Positions 35,500 through 44,984 are shown, counted from the stretch's first letter. The stretch: 64,000 bases of DNA from Streptomyces venezuelae (GCF_008642295.1 NZ_CP029190.1:62001-126000), one strand, 5' to 3'. Made by a program: numbers and translations. The notes: generated from the letters alone by a model not told the origin.

Positions 35500-36110
35500 T
35501 CCGAACAGCGCGGCCTGCTCGGCGGGCTCCGGGTCGGCCGCACGGAGGAGCCGCGGCTGACGCCGTGGTCGCGGGCGAGGGCGGCGATGGAGCGGCCTTC
35601 CAGGTACGCGGTGTGGACGGCGTCGGTTTGTCGGCCGCCACGGCGGGGCGGCGTCCGCCCTTGCTGCCTGTGGCCTCGGCGGCCCGCAGTCCGTCGTAGG
35701 TCAGCTCGCGTTGTAGGTCGCGTTGGAGGTAGCGCTGGAGTTCGCCGGCGGGGGCAGGGGGTCTCCAGCTCGCCGGTGCTCGGGGGGCGGGCGGTAAGGT
35801 CCATGGCGGATGCGCCGTCGTGGATGCGCAGGGCGACTTGGTCGCGGTGGAGGACGTCGAGCACATCGAGGATGCGGCCGGTGCCGCGTACGAGGCGGAA
35901 CATCTCGGAGATGTGCACGGTGTCGCCCGGCCGCGCGTAGGTAAGAAGTTCGCGGAACTCCGGGCGCTGGAGCGGGTGGAGGCGGCTGGAGGTGCCCGGG
36001 GCTTCCGCGAAGACGACCGGGTCCTCGATCCCGGCCTCGTTAAGGACGAGGTTCTGCCGGGCGGTGGACTGCTGGTCGGTCGAGACCCGCTTGTAGACCA
36101 GGTTCCCCAC
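35500..36110 (-). pseudogene. Tn3-type serine resolvase, frameshifted
   Basis: The catalytic N terminus is intact: LVYKRVSTDQQSTARQ (active-site Ser in RVSTD), with LTYARPGDTVHISEMFRLVR next. A frameshift follows near the dimer helix; the next frame gives ELQRYLQRDLQRELTYDGL and RAAEATGSKGGRRPAVAA. The first frame resumes with DAVHTAYLEGRSIAALARDH and GVSRG, the C-terminal HTH. The full gene would have about 200 codons. With the transposase scrap at 37.1 kb it is the relic of a Tn3-family transposon. Confidence 0.78.
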
Positions 36111-36337
36111 TCGAAGGCCCCTTCCGTACGGAGGATCGGACCCCGTCTGTCGTGATGGGATTCAGGTCGCCGCGAACCCCGGGATTGCATTGGTTCATCG
36201 GACGCGTCAGCCCCTGTCGTCAAACGATGGCGAGCTCCAGCGGTCGACGCGTCCGGGTGACGTAGGCGGGACAGACTGCTGTCTGCCATCGGTGAACACC
36301 ACCCCGAGCGGGCGCAACGGTCATTACCGTCCAGCAC

Positions 36338-37063
36338 ATGACGACGGTCACAACGCGTACGGTCGAATACCCCGCCGACAACCTGACGATGATCGGACAC
36401 CTCGCGCTCCCGGCCGGTGCAGAGCGTCGGCCCGCAGTCCTGATCGGACCCGAAGGAGTGGGGCTCAGCGATGTCGAGCGCCGCCGGGCCGAGGCTCTGG
36501 CCGAGCTGGGGTACGTAGCGCTGGCCTTCGACCTCCACGGTGGACGCTATTTGGCAGACCCGGAGGAAATGTTGGCCCGTTGCATGCCGCTGCTCGCCGA
36601 CCCCGACCGGCTGCGAGGAATCGGTCACGCCGCGCTCGACGTGCTGCGTGCCGAACCACGGGCCGACCCCGACCGGACCGCCGCCATCGGCTACGGCACT
36701 GGGGGCGCAGTCGCACTGGAACTCGGTCGTGACGGCGTCGACCTGCGCGCGATCGGGACAGTCAACGCACTGACCACGGGCCGACCGGGCGAGGCGGCAC
36801 GCATTCGCTGCCCGGTATGGGCCGGAGTCGGGTCGGAAGACCCGATCATGCCGCCCGCCCAACGGGACGCGTTCACCGCAGAGATGCAGGCCGCGGGCGT
36901 CGACTGGCGCCTCGTGGTCTACGGAGGGGCCCTTCACGCCTTCCACCACCCACCGGTCGACCACACCACGCCTCCCGGCGTCGGCTACCACCCACGGCAC
37001 GCACAGCGAGCCTGGCGTGACATCGTCGCCCTGCTCACCGAGTGCCTGCCCGTCACGGATTGA
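36338..37063 (+). CDS. Dienelactone-hydrolase family protein
   Basis: This 241-residue protein has the DLH alpha/beta fold: VEYPADNLTMIGHLALPAG, PAVLIGPEGVGLSDVERRRA, ELGYVALAFDLHGGRY, and the C-terminal catalytic region GSEDPIMPP (Asp) and GGALHAFHHPP (His). The nucleophile elbow normally reads GYCFGG; here it is GYGTGG, so the catalytic Cys is Gly. It may be inactive or use a neighbouring Thr. The ATG at 36338 stands well; the ribosome site is not obvious. It lies between the two halves of the Tn3 relic and could have been cargo. Confidence 0.85.
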   Translation: MTTVTTRTVEYPADNLTMIGHLALPAGAERRPAVLIGPEGVGLSDVERRRAEALAELGYVALAFDLHGGRYLADPEEMLARCMPLLADPDRLRGIGHAALDVLRAEPRADPDRTAAIGYGTGGAVALELGRDGVDLRAIGTVNALTTGRPGEAARIRCPVWAGVGSEDPIMPPAQRDAFTAEMQAAGVDWRLVVYGGALHAFHHPPVDHTTPPGVGYHPRHAQRAWRDIVALLTECLPVTD

Positions 37064-37089
37064 TCCGATCGGATCCCGATACGCACTCC

Positions 37090-37230
37090 GGCCCGCCGTC
37101 GTCGTCTTCGTCCCGCTCCGGTGCGTCCGGGTCGCGCAGCGGGCGCAGGGCGCCGACGGCCGGGGTGGAGGCGGTGAAGCTGTAGCGGCCGAGCGCGCGC
37201 AGCGGCGTGAGCCCGATCTGGTCGACATCG
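37090..37230 (-). pseudogene. Tn3-family transposase C-terminal remnant
   Basis: The minus-strand frame DVDQIGLTPLRALGRYSFTA and ALRPLRDPDAPERDED matches the extreme C terminus of Tn3-type transposases (the motif for 'GRYSF' and 'LRPLRDP'). The remaining 900-odd residues are gone. It is on the same strand as the resolvase pseudogene, which is 1 kb away. Confidence 0.55.
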
Positions 37231-37381
37231 CCTTGGTGCGCTCGCCGCAGGAGCCGGCCGGCCTGGCCGGACCGCTTGCGGCTTCTCGTCGGTCCTGCCC
37301 GTCTCACGTTGCCCCGGCGTCCAACTCACGCAAGGCCCTTGGACTGCCCTGTAACTCGGGGAGCTGAATGCGGTGGCTCGT

Positions 37382-37894
37382 TCAGCACATGGTGCGGGTG
37401 ACCGTGGTGTCGGGGATTGCGGCGGCCTCGTAGTGGCTGTGGTTTCCGGTCAGTTTGGCCTTGGCGCCGAAAATCTTGAAGGTGAACCGGCCATGAGCCC
37501 TTCCGTCACAGTTGAAGCGGAACGCGTTGGTGGTGAGGGTGGGCTCGTCTCTCAGCCCGTTGTAGACCAGACCGAAACCGCCGCTCTTCACCAGTTTTTT
37601 CTGCCCGTCACGGATCTCGAACCGTCCGCCGGCACGGCAGCTCATCTGGCTCCAGCCGATCACCTGCCCGCCCCAGCACTTCGCCTGGAAGGAGCCGTGG
37701 GGGCCGCCGTAGGCGCTGAGACAGGTCTGCCAACGCACTGAGGTCCACCGGTCGGAACTGTAGTTTTCCGTCTCCGGAGTGCAGGTTTCGTCGGCAGCCT
37801 GGCGAGCGGCAGGCACGACGGAACCGGCGTGCGAGGGCGCCGCCGCTGCCGTAGCGGCCACCGTCATGCAGGCGGCAGCGACAACACGGATCAT
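37382..37894 (-). CDS. Secreted unknown protein
   Basis: From the ATG at 37894 the protein has 170 residues (a GTG at 37909 is an alternative start). It has a Sec signal peptide (MIRVVAAACMTVAATAAAAP, cleavage after SHA). The mature domain has conserved-looking aromatic and Cys residues: DETCTPETENYSSDRWTSVR, WQTCLSAYGG, AKCWGGQVIGWSQMSCRAGG, RFNCDGRAHGR, TMC. The five or six cysteines suggest disulfides in an extracellular protein. No enzyme motif is visible. It is convergent with nothing and probably a single gene. Confidence 0.72.
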   Translation of the reverse strand: MIRVVAAACMTVAATAAAAPSHAGSVVPAARQAADETCTPETENYSSDRWTSVRWQTCLSAYGGPHGSFQAKCWGGQVIGWSQMSCRAGGRFEIRDGQKKLVKSGGFGLVYNGLRDEPTLTTNAFRFNCDGRAHGRFTFKIFGAKAKLTGNHSHYEAAAIPDTTVTRTMC

Positions 37895-38219
37895 CTCGTT
37901 CGTCTTCACACGCCGGTGAACGACGACCACCGCGAACGGTCACTCTGTACGAGCCGGCAGACACTGGCCCCCTCGTAGCGCCCGTCGCACGGGGCCGTGC
38001 AGCATCCATACCGGCTGCCCTCGCTCGTCCCGCTCCGGACCGGTCTTCCGCCCGTTCTTCCGCGAAACCGCGCTGTGGCAGTGTTTGTCCGTGTACGACG
38101 TCAGCACCCGACCTGAGCACCGGGCCATCACACGTGCTGCCGTGCAGCCATCCGATTGACGTGTCGTCACCGGCGATGCACCACCTCGGATATGGCATCG
38201 ATCCGACGTGATGGTTCTG

Positions 38220-38546
38220 TCACGGCTGTGCACTCTGGCGGTGCATGGGTGGCCGGTCGAGTATCTCGATGTACATGATCCGGCCGTCCACGACGTCCAG
38301 GATCAGCATCCCTTTCGAGGGCAAGAGAGGCACACAACGATGGCCCGGGCCGTACGGCTGCCCCCGCGGATGTTCTGCCGTCCGGATGCTCTGGCAAAAG
38401 TCATCGCTGCAGCCGCACTCGTCAACCAGACGCAGATCCCACGCGCAGATGGCCAGCTCGCGTTCTCCTTCATCCTCCAGGAGGGTGGTCAGCTCGGCGA
38501 TGAGACCTGGGAAGACATCGCGAATGAGTGGGTGGTCCGGCTCCAT
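38220..38546 (-). CDS. Unknown small protein with CGC motif
   Basis: This is a 108-residue protein from the ATG at 38546 (MEPDHPLIRDVFPGL). The family, which I recall as a hypothetical one common in Streptomyces, shows LRLVDECGCSDDFCQSI and PLLPSKGMLILDVVDGRIMY, EILDRPP. The CGCxxxFC triplet could bind a metal. Codons upstream to 38615 look non-coding. No operon partner is seen. Confidence 0.68.
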   Translation of the reverse strand: MEPDHPLIRDVFPGLIAELTTLLEDEGERELAICAWDLRLVDECGCSDDFCQSIRTAEHPRGQPYGPGHRCVPLLPSKGMLILDVVDGRIMYIEILDRPPMHRQSAQP

Positions 38547-38799
38547 GGGCGGAGGGTAGCCGGGGCGGCCGGCTGAGCGCGACGACGGATGCGCGGCCAC
38601 AGCCGGCAAGATCACGATCTACCGGCCGGAGTATTGAGCGGGAAACCCTTCAGGGCGGAAAAGGCGCTGGTCCAGCGAGTGCGAGGCACACCTCGTACGC
38701 TCTCCGCCGGCACCGCAACACCGCTCCACCGGAGGCGTTGTCAATTTCCCCGCTCTGCCAGCGCAGCCCGAGCGCCTACGAGGCCCGCGGCGCGTCGGG

Positions 38800-39065
38800 C
38801 GGCGTGGCGCCCGCGTGCCCGTTCTGCCGAACCTCCATCCACCTGCGCTCCCAGCGTGGCGGGCAGTGCTGCTGTGCCCGCGGCTGGACCGTGGCCCGGC
38901 CCCGGTCCTGCGACCGCTGCCGACGCAGGCGCCCGGTGGCCGGGTACAACGCGGCCGGCAACCCGTTGTGCGGGCCGTGCCGGCAGTCCGATCCGTTCCT
39001 CCACAGGCCTTGCGGCAACTGCGGGGAACTGCGCGTTCGCGCCGTCCACCATCTCTCCGCCCACC
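38800..39065 (+). pseudogene. Cys-rich zinc-ribbon scrap, integrase-like
   Basis: One frame contains four CxxC pairs in order (CPFC, CDRC, CGPC, CGNC) in a basic context: RRRRPVAGYNAAGNPLCGPC, CGNCGELRVRAVHH. This pattern resembles the zinc ribbon at the N terminus of some actinomycete site-specific integrases. There is no plausible start, and no catalytic domain follows, since the next gene begins at 39193. Identification is tentative. Confidence 0.3.
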
Positions 39066-39192
39066 GGTTCCCGGCTCGCGGAGGCGGCCGAATCGCGGTT
39101 TGGTGGTTTCAGGGGCAGGTGTCCGTACGGCGGTCTCGGTGTGACGGTCTCCGCGTCCGGGCAGCCCCCGACCGGACGGAGGAGGGTGCACC

Positions 39193-40824
39193 ATGCCCGC
39201 AGCCGAACCCCGACGCGAACCCCCACACGCACCCAGACCCCCGCTCCGACCCGAACGTCGCTCACGCCGCGGCCCCCACCGCGCCGCCGCACTCGCCGCC
39301 GCCGCGCTCTGTTCCGCCCTGCTCGTCCAGCCCACCCCAGCCCCCGCTGCCGGGCCGACGCCGACGCCGACGCCGACTCCCTCTGCGGCCGTGCCCCGCC
39401 TGGACTGGCGCCCGTGTACGCCCGGTAACCCGTACGACTGCGCCACCGCCCGCGTCCCCCTGGACCACGCGGCCCCGGCCGGCCGCACCATCGACCTGGC
39501 CGTCGTACGCCGCGAGGCGACCGACCCCGCACGGCGCGTCGGCACCCTCTTCATCAACCCCGGCGGGCCCGGCGGCCCCGGCACCGTGCAGGTCCCGCAG
39601 AACTACGACGCCATCCCCGCGGAACTCCGCCAACGCTTCGACATCGTCAGCTGGGACCCCCGCGGCATCGGCAACAGCACGGCCGTCAACTGCTTCGACG
39701 ACACCGACGAGGCCCAGGCCTGGGCCCGGTCCAAACCCGGCGGCTTCCCCGTCACCGAGAAGGAACGCACGGCCTGGGACGAGGCCTACGAGGACCTCGC
39801 CCGCCGCTGCGAGAAGCAGGACCCCGACCTGCTGCGCCACGTCTCCACCGCCGACACCGCCCAGGACCTCGACCTGCTCCGCCAGGCCGTCGGCGAACCC
39901 CGCCTCACCTACATCGGCGTCTCCTACGGAACCGTCCTCGGCGCCACCTACGCCAACATGTTCCCCGGCAAGGTCCGCGCCATGGTCCTGGACAGCAACA
40001 TCGACCCCAACGCGTGGACGAACAACAACAGCCCGGACGCCCGCACCAGCACCCTCCTGCGCATGGGCTCCGACCGCACCGCCGCCGCCACCCTGGACCG
40101 CTTCCTCGACCTGTGCGGAGCCGCCACGACGGCGAAGTGCGCCTTCTCGGCCGGCAGCCCGCAGGCAACGCGCGAGAAGTTCGACCGGCTGACCCAGCGC
40201 CTGCGGGAACGTCCGGTCGGCCCGTGGACGTACGCCGTCACCGTCTCCGACGCCGTCAACTCCCTCTATCTCGTGGCCGGCTGGCCGGCCCTCGCCCAGC
40301 GGCTCCAGGACCTGTGGCAGGGCCGCGCCCCGCAACAGGCCGCGTACCCGCCCCCGCCGCCCGTCCGGCACCCCAACCCGTACCTCGGCGAGGAACAGCC
40401 GATAGCGGTGTGGTGCGGCGACAGCCCCAACCCGGAGGACCCGGCGGTCTTCCAGCGCCTGGAGGAGGAGAGCGCGGCACGGGCGGGCGACGCCGGCCGC
40501 TACTGGACCTGGTCCGGCGAACCCTGCACCACCTGGACGGCCCGAGCCGCCAACCGCTACACCGGCCCCTGGGACAAGTCCACCGCCCACCCCATCCTCG
40601 TCATCGGCACCCGGTACGACCCCTCCACCCCCTACGAGGACGCCCAGGCCATGGCCCGCGAACTCGGCGACGCCCGCCTCCTCACCCATGACGGCTACGG
40701 CCACACCGTCCTCTTCAACAACGCGAGCACCTGCGTCGCCACCCACGAAACCCGCTACCTCGTCGACGGCACCCTCCCGCCCACCGGCACGATCTGCCGG
40801 CCGGACCGACAGCCCTTCTCCTGA
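39193..40824 (+). CDS. Secreted TAP-family alpha/beta-hydrolase (tripeptidyl aminopeptidase-like)
   Basis: This 543-residue exported peptidase of MEROPS family S33 has a long basic N terminus, hydrophobic signal (AAALAAAALCSALL), and a Pro-Thr linker (PTPTPTPTP). The catalytic triad is visible: Ser in YIGVSYGTVLG, Asp in VIGTRYDPSTPYE, His in DGYGHTVLFN. NPGGPGGPG is the oxyanion hole. The C-terminal TAP domain is complete. Ribosome site GGAGGAGGG precedes the ATG. It should release N-terminal tripeptides or act on similar peptides outside the cell. It is a single gene, well conserved in Streptomyces. Confidence 0.9.
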   Translation: MPAAEPRREPPHAPRPPLRPERRSRRGPHRAAALAAAALCSALLVQPTPAPAAGPTPTPTPTPSAAVPRLDWRPCTPGNPYDCATARVPLDHAAPAGRTIDLAVVRREATDPARRVGTLFINPGGPGGPGTVQVPQNYDAIPAELRQRFDIVSWDPRGIGNSTAVNCFDDTDEAQAWARSKPGGFPVTEKERTAWDEAYEDLARRCEKQDPDLLRHVSTADTAQDLDLLRQAVGEPRLTYIGVSYGTVLGATYANMFPGKVRAMVLDSNIDPNAWTNNNSPDARTSTLLRMGSDRTAAATLDRFLDLCGAATTAKCAFSAGSPQATREKFDRLTQRLRERPVGPWTYAVTVSDAVNSLYLVAGWPALAQRLQDLWQGRAPQQAAYPPPPPVRHPNPYLGEEQPIAVWCGDSPNPEDPAVFQRLEEESAARAGDAGRYWTWSGEPCTTWTARAANRYTGPWDKSTAHPILVIGTRYDPSTPYEDAQAMARELGDARLLTHDGYGHTVLFNNASTCVATHETRYLVDGTLPPTGTICRPDRQPFS

Positions 40825-40887
40825 CCCCGACCTGCCCCGCAGCACCGTGCGTGCCGCGCGGTATTCCCGGACACCTCTACCGGGAAA

Positions 40888-40905
40888 AATACCCTGGGGG
40901 GTATT
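40888..40905 (+). promoter_or_regulatory. CstR/CsoR-type operator upstream of sulfur module
   Basis: AATACCC-TGGG-GGGTATT is a perfect 7-bp inverted repeat with the G-tract centre typical of CsoR-family operators. It touches the -35 box TTGACA, so the repressor would block RNA polymerase. Confidence 0.8.
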
Positions 40906-40934
40906 TGACAGCGCGCAAGGAGAGCCCCTACCGT
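40905..40934 (+). promoter_or_regulatory. Promoter of the sulfur detoxification operon
   Basis: TTGACA (40905-40910), an 18-bp spacer and TACCGT (40929-40934, fitting TANNNT) look like a vegetative HrdB-type promoter. It is flanked by two CstR-type operators. Confidence 0.7.
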
Positions 40935-40944
40935 CGAGTGCGTA

Positions 40945-40960
40945 ATACCCGAGGGGGTAT
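40945..40960 (+). promoter_or_regulatory. Second CstR-type operator downstream of -10
   Basis: ATACCC-GAGG-GGGTAT is an inverted repeat of the same type, at about +5 of the predicted transcript. Together with the first site it brackets the promoter. Confidence 0.75.
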
Positions 40961-41128
40961 ACGGGTCCGGGTCCGCGGCCTGACAGGCGCTCCTCGCAGG
41001 CCGTTCCGTCTGGGCTCGTTCCGCCCACGTCAGGGGCAGGGGCAGGGGCCGTGGTACCGCGTGCAGCCGGTGTCCCTCTGCATCCCCTCGGATGCCCGGG
41101 TGTGCCCGTCTTCCGCCGGAGGTCTGTC

Positions 41129-42514
41129 GTGTTCTTTGCCCAGTACTACCTGGACTGCCTGTCTCAGGCGTCGTACATGATCGCGGACGAGTCCACCGGG
41201 CAGGCCGTGGTCGTGGATCCGCGCCGGGACATATCGGAGTACCTCGCCGACGCCGAGGCCCGCGGGTTTCAGGTGGTCGGCGTCGTCAACACGCACTTCC
41301 ACGCGGACTTCGTCGCCGGCCACCTGGAGATGGCGGCACGTACCGGGGCGTGGATCGGCTACGGGCGGCGCGCCGAGACGGAGTACGCGATCCGCAAGCT
41401 GGCAGAGGGCGAGACGATCAGTCTCGGGGACGTCACCCTGGAGATCATGGAGACTCCGGGGCACACCCCGGAGTCGATCAGCGTGCTGGTCTACGAGCGC
41501 GGTGAGGACACCGTCCCGTACGGCGTGCTCACCGGCGACGCCCTGTTCATCGGCGACGTGGGCCGCCCCGATCTGCCGGCTTCCGTCGGCGTCACCGCCG
41601 GCGAGCTGGGCGCCATGCTGTACGACAGCGTGCAGAACAAGCTGATGGGCCTGCCCGACGAGGTACGGGTCTTCCCCGCGCACGGCGCCGGCTCCTCGTG
41701 CGGCAAGAACCTGTCGACTGAGAAGCAGTCCACGATCGGCGAGCAGCGGGCCACGAACTACGCCTGTGCCCCCATGGCCGAGGCGGAGTTCGTCGGCCTG
41801 GTCACCGCCGGACAGTCCACCGCCCCGGGCTACTTCGCCTACGACGCCGACCTCAACCGCCGCGAGCGCGGACTGTACGACCCCGACTCGGCGCCCCGGC
41901 CGCTGACGGCAGCCGAGTTCACCGAGCGCCGCGCCACTGGTGCCGTCGTGGTCGACGCCCGCGACCCGCAGGAGTTCGCTGCCGGCCACCTGCGCGGCGC
42001 GGTGAACGTGCCGGCCGACGGTCGCTTCGCCGAGCAGGCCGGCACCGTCCTGGACCCAGGGGCGGAACTGCTCGTGGTCGCCCCGCAGGACCGCGAGGAA
42101 GAGGTCGTCACCCGCCTGGCGCGCATCGGATTCGACCGCGTTGCCGGCTACCTGCGCGGCCCCGCCGACGCACTCGCGGCCATGGCTGACGAGGTCACCC
42201 CGGCCAGCCGCGTGACCGCCGCCCAACTGCGCACCGCGCTGGCGGGAGAGGAGCCGCCGGTGGTCATCGACGTCCGCACCTGCGGCGAGCGCGGAGCGGA
42301 CGGGTTCATCGACGGCGCGCTGCACATCTCGCTCGGCGAGCTGGCGCACCGTCTGGACGAGATTCCGGCCGGCCGGCCCCTGGTCCTGCACTGCGCGGGC
42401 GGACACCGCTCCTCGATCGCGGCCAGCCTGCTGCGCCACCGCGGGTTCACCGACGTCTCCGACGTGCTGGGCGGCTACACCGCCTGGGCGCTGCAGACCG
42501 CACCCGCCGCCTGA
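41129..42514 (+). CDS. Metallo-beta-lactamase/rhodanese fusion (persulfide dioxygenase-like)
   Basis: This 461-residue protein has a metallo-beta-lactamase domain with the metal motif THFHADFVAGH (His56, His58, Asp60, His65), and downstream ligands in TPGHTPES, GDALF and AHGAGSSC. Two rhodanese domains follow; the first (VVDARDPQEF) has lost its active-site Cys, the second keeps it (HCAGGHRSS, Cys422). Such proteins oxidise glutathione- or bacillithiol/mycothiol-type persulfides. GTG at 41129 follows GGAGG. It is the first gene of the CstR-controlled module. Confidence 0.9.
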   Translation: MFFAQYYLDCLSQASYMIADESTGQAVVVDPRRDISEYLADAEARGFQVVGVVNTHFHADFVAGHLEMAARTGAWIGYGRRAETEYAIRKLAEGETISLGDVTLEIMETPGHTPESISVLVYERGEDTVPYGVLTGDALFIGDVGRPDLPASVGVTAGELGAMLYDSVQNKLMGLPDEVRVFPAHGAGSSCGKNLSTEKQSTIGEQRATNYACAPMAEAEFVGLVTAGQSTAPGYFAYDADLNRRERGLYDPDSAPRPLTAAEFTERRATGAVVVDARDPQEFAAGHLRGAVNVPADGRFAEQAGTVLDPGAELLVVAPQDREEEVVTRLARIGFDRVAGYLRGPADALAAMADEVTPASRVTAAQLRTALAGEEPPVVIDVRTCGERGADGFIDGALHISLGELAHRLDEIPAGRPLVLHCAGGHRSSIAASLLRHRGFTDVSDVLGGYTAWALQTAPAA

Positions 42515-42539
42515 GAAGCACGCCTCTTCCCGCACACGC

Positions 42540-42774
42540 GCCGGCCGCCCCCGGGACCCATCCCAGTCCACCAGCTGCACGGGCTTCTGTCCGGCGGCCC
42601 GGCGGGCACGGTGTGGGTGCACTGCGCCGACGGCATGCGTGCCGCAATCGCCGCCGACCCTGCTCGACGCCGCCGGCCGCGACGACGCTGCCGGCCGCGA
42701 CAGCGTCGCCGTGGACGTCGCGTTCGACGCCGCCACCGACGCCGGCCTCACCGTCCCCGGCCCCGGCCCCTGAC
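42540..42774 (+). pseudogene. Rhodanese-domain scrap
   Basis: The interval holds QLHGLLSGGPAGTVWVHCAD and MRAAIAA in one frame and SLLDAAGRDDAAGRD-like residues in another, with a WVHCA active-site loop typical of rhodaneses. It is too short and frame-broken to be a gene. It probably derives from duplication of the last domain of the preceding gene. Confidence 0.45.
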
Positions 42775-42802
42775 CACCCTCTCCTCCGAAAGGACCGGCG
42801 TG

Positions 42803-43168
42803 ATGTTCCTCTTCCGCCGTGGCAAAGCGCGCCTCACCCCCGAACAGGCCCACAACCGCACCAGCGGGGAAAACCCCGAAGCCGTGCTCCTCGACGTCCG
42901 TGAGATGCCCGAGTGGAAAGCCGGCCACGCCCCCGGGGCCGTCCACGCACCCCTGACGGGCTTGCTGGCCGGGGCCGCGCTGCCCGCCGACGCGGCCGGC
43001 AAACCGCTGGTGGTCATCTGCCGCAGCGGTCACCGCTCCCGGCAGGCCGCCAAGCTCCTCGCAGAACGCGGGGAGCAGGCCGTCGACGTCAAGGGCGGCA
43101 TGAACGCGTGGGCCGCCGCCGGGCACCCCGTCCTCGACGAGCGCGGCAACAACGGCCAGATAGCGTGA
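42803..43168 (+). CDS. Single-domain rhodanese (sulfurtransferase)
   Basis: This 121-residue protein has a complete rhodanese domain with the catalytic Cys73 in VICRSGHRSRQAA and the strand VLLDVREMPEWKAGH. The ATG at 42803 is preceded by GAAAGGA; a GTG directly before it is also possible. Its stop overlaps the start of the exporter gene (GTGA). It moves sulfane sulfur between thiols and belongs to the CstR-regulated operon. Confidence 0.9.
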   Translation: MFLFRRGKARLTPEQAHNRTSGENPEAVLLDVREMPEWKAGHAPGAVHAPLTGLLAGAALPADAAGKPLVVICRSGHRSRQAAKLLAERGEQAVDVKGGMNAWAAAGHPVLDERGNNGQIA

Positions 43169-43920
43169 GCACTCTCCTCCTCGCCCTCGTCGCCGGAGGC
43201 GTGATCGGACTCGCACTCGGCGCCTTGGGCGGAGGCGGCAGCGTCCTGGCCGTGCCCGCCCTGATCTACCTGCTCGGCCTCACCCCGGCAGCCGCCACCA
43301 CCGCAAGCCTGATCATCGTGGCCGCCACCTCCACCACCGCTCTGTACGCGCACGCCCGGGACGGCAACGTCGCATGGAAGACCGGACCGCTCTTCGCCGC
43401 CGCCGGCATCATCCCCGCCCACCTCACCGGCGCGGCATCCGCCCGCGTACCCGAAGCGGTCCTGACCGCCGCGTTCTCCGGGATCGCCGCACTGGCCGCG
43501 ACCGCCATGCTCCGCACCCGCCGCGACCGCGCACCCGGCTCCGGTCCCGTCCCCGTCCACCCCGCCCGGGCGGCCGGTGCTGGCGCCGGACTGGGCGCGG
43601 TCACCGGATTCATCGGCGTCGGCGGCGGATTCCTGGCCGTGCCCGCCCTCCGGACCGTGCTTGCGTTGCCCATGCGCAAGGTTGTCGGTACCAGCCTGCT
43701 CGTCATCACGGTCAACTCGCTCGCCGCGCTCACCGCCCGCACGGGCACCGGCGCCGGGCTCGACTGGGGGGTCATCGCCCCGTTCACCGGAGCGGCGATC
43801 CTCGGAGCCTGGGACGGCAAACGCCTCGCGGCGAAGATCTCCGGCCCCGCCCTGCAGAGGATCTTCGCCTACGTCCTGCTCGCGGTCGCCGCCGTCATGC
43901 TCGCCGACGCCATCTGGTGA
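43165..43920 (+). CDS. TSUP-family sulfite/organosulfur exporter (TauE/SafE)
   Basis: This 251-residue membrane protein has about seven hydrophobic segments. The two-fold repeat shows the motif GGGGSVLAVPALIYLLG in the first half and GVGGGFLAVPALRTVL in the second, the hallmark of TauE/SafE proteins. It starts with GTG inside the rhodanese stop. In sulfide-oxidising modules this exporter removes sulfite made by persulfide dioxygenase and sulfurtransferases. Confidence 0.9.
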   Translation: MSTLLLALVAGGVIGLALGALGGGGSVLAVPALIYLLGLTPAAATTASLIIVAATSTTALYAHARDGNVAWKTGPLFAAAGIIPAHLTGAASARVPEAVLTAAFSGIAALAATAMLRTRRDRAPGSGPVPVHPARAAGAGAGLGAVTGFIGVGGGFLAVPALRTVLALPMRKVVGTSLLVITVNSLAALTARTGTGAGLDWGVIAPFTGAAILGAWDGKRLAAKISGPALQRIFAYVLLAVAAVMLADAIW

Positions 43921-43944
43921 CCGGCGACCACCACGTCCCGCGGC

Positions 43945-44241
<297 letters not shown>

Positions 44242-44248
44242 TCACGCA

Positions 44249-44263
44249 ATACCCCCAGGGGTA
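44249..44263. promoter_or_regulatory. CstR-type operator between cstR and the rhodanese-membrane gene
   Basis: TACCCC-CA-GGGGTA is a perfect 6-bp inverted repeat within ATACCCCCAGGGGTAA. TATAGT follows at 44265 and can be the -10 box for the plus-strand gene. The same site can control cstR itself. Confidence 0.78.
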
Positions 44264-44312
44264 ATATAGTCCCCGGCTGGGGGCCCGTCGACACCCAAGG
44301 ATGACATCTGCT

Positions 44313-44888
44313 ATGTCCACGCCCACGGCACTCGGCACCACCGAGGCGCGCACCCGCCTGCACGAACTCACCGTCATCGACGTGCGCACCCCCGGCGAAT
44401 ACGCCGCCGGCCACCTGCCCGGAGCCCTGAACATCCCCCTCGACCAGCTCCAGCGCGCCCTGACCGACCTCCGCCACGCCGCCGACCGCGGTGACATCCT
44501 CGTCGTGTGCGCCTCCGGCGCCCGATCCGAGAACGCCTGCAAACTCCTCGCCGAGCACCACATCCCCACCGCCACCCTCACCGGCGGCACCGGCGCCTGG
44601 ACCGCCGACGGCCACGACCTTCACCGCCCCCGGACCGGCGCCCGTGCCACCTGGGCCATGGAACGCCAGGTCCGCTTCACCGCCGGAACCATCGTCCTGC
44701 TATGCCTGCTCCTCGGCGTCCTGCTCCACCCGGCCTTCCAGTTCATCGCTGCGGGCATCGCCGGCGGACTGGTCTTCTCCGCCCTCACCAACACCTGCGG
44801 CATGGCCGCCCTGCTCGCCAAACTCCCCCACAACCGAACCAGCGCCGCCGACCTCGACAACACCCTCGCCGCACTCCGCAACCGCTGA
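44313..44888 (+). CDS. Rhodanese fused to DUF2892 membrane domain
   Basis: This 191-residue protein has a rhodanese domain (residues 1-110; Cys66 in VVCASGARS; VIDVRTPGEYAAGH) followed by two membrane helices (FTAGTIVLLCLLLGVLL and FQFIAAGIAGGLVFSALTNT), the DUF2892 type. It tethers sulfur transfer to the membrane. I chose the ATG at 44313 because AAGGA is well spaced there; ATG 44301 directly abuts it. CstR operator and -10 box are upstream. Confidence 0.88.
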   Translation: MSTPTALGTTEARTRLHELTVIDVRTPGEYAAGHLPGALNIPLDQLQRALTDLRHAADRGDILVVCASGARSENACKLLAEHHIPTATLTGGTGAWTADGHDLHRPRTGARATWAMERQVRFTAGTIVLLCLLLGVLLHPAFQFIAAGIAGGLVFSALTNTCGMAALLAKLPHNRTSAADLDNTLAALRNR

Positions 44889-44984
44889 CACCCCGGTCCG
44901 GCCGCACGCCGACGGCCTTCTGCCGCTGGTGCGCGGCCGGACCGTCAGCCGCGGGAGATCACAAAACCCGCCACCACCAGTGGC

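Noticed and set aside
39262..41028. 588-codon minus-strand frame over the TAP peptidase
   Set aside because: It is a Gly/Val-rich antisense shadow. The plus strand shows complete catalytic motifs and a signal peptide.
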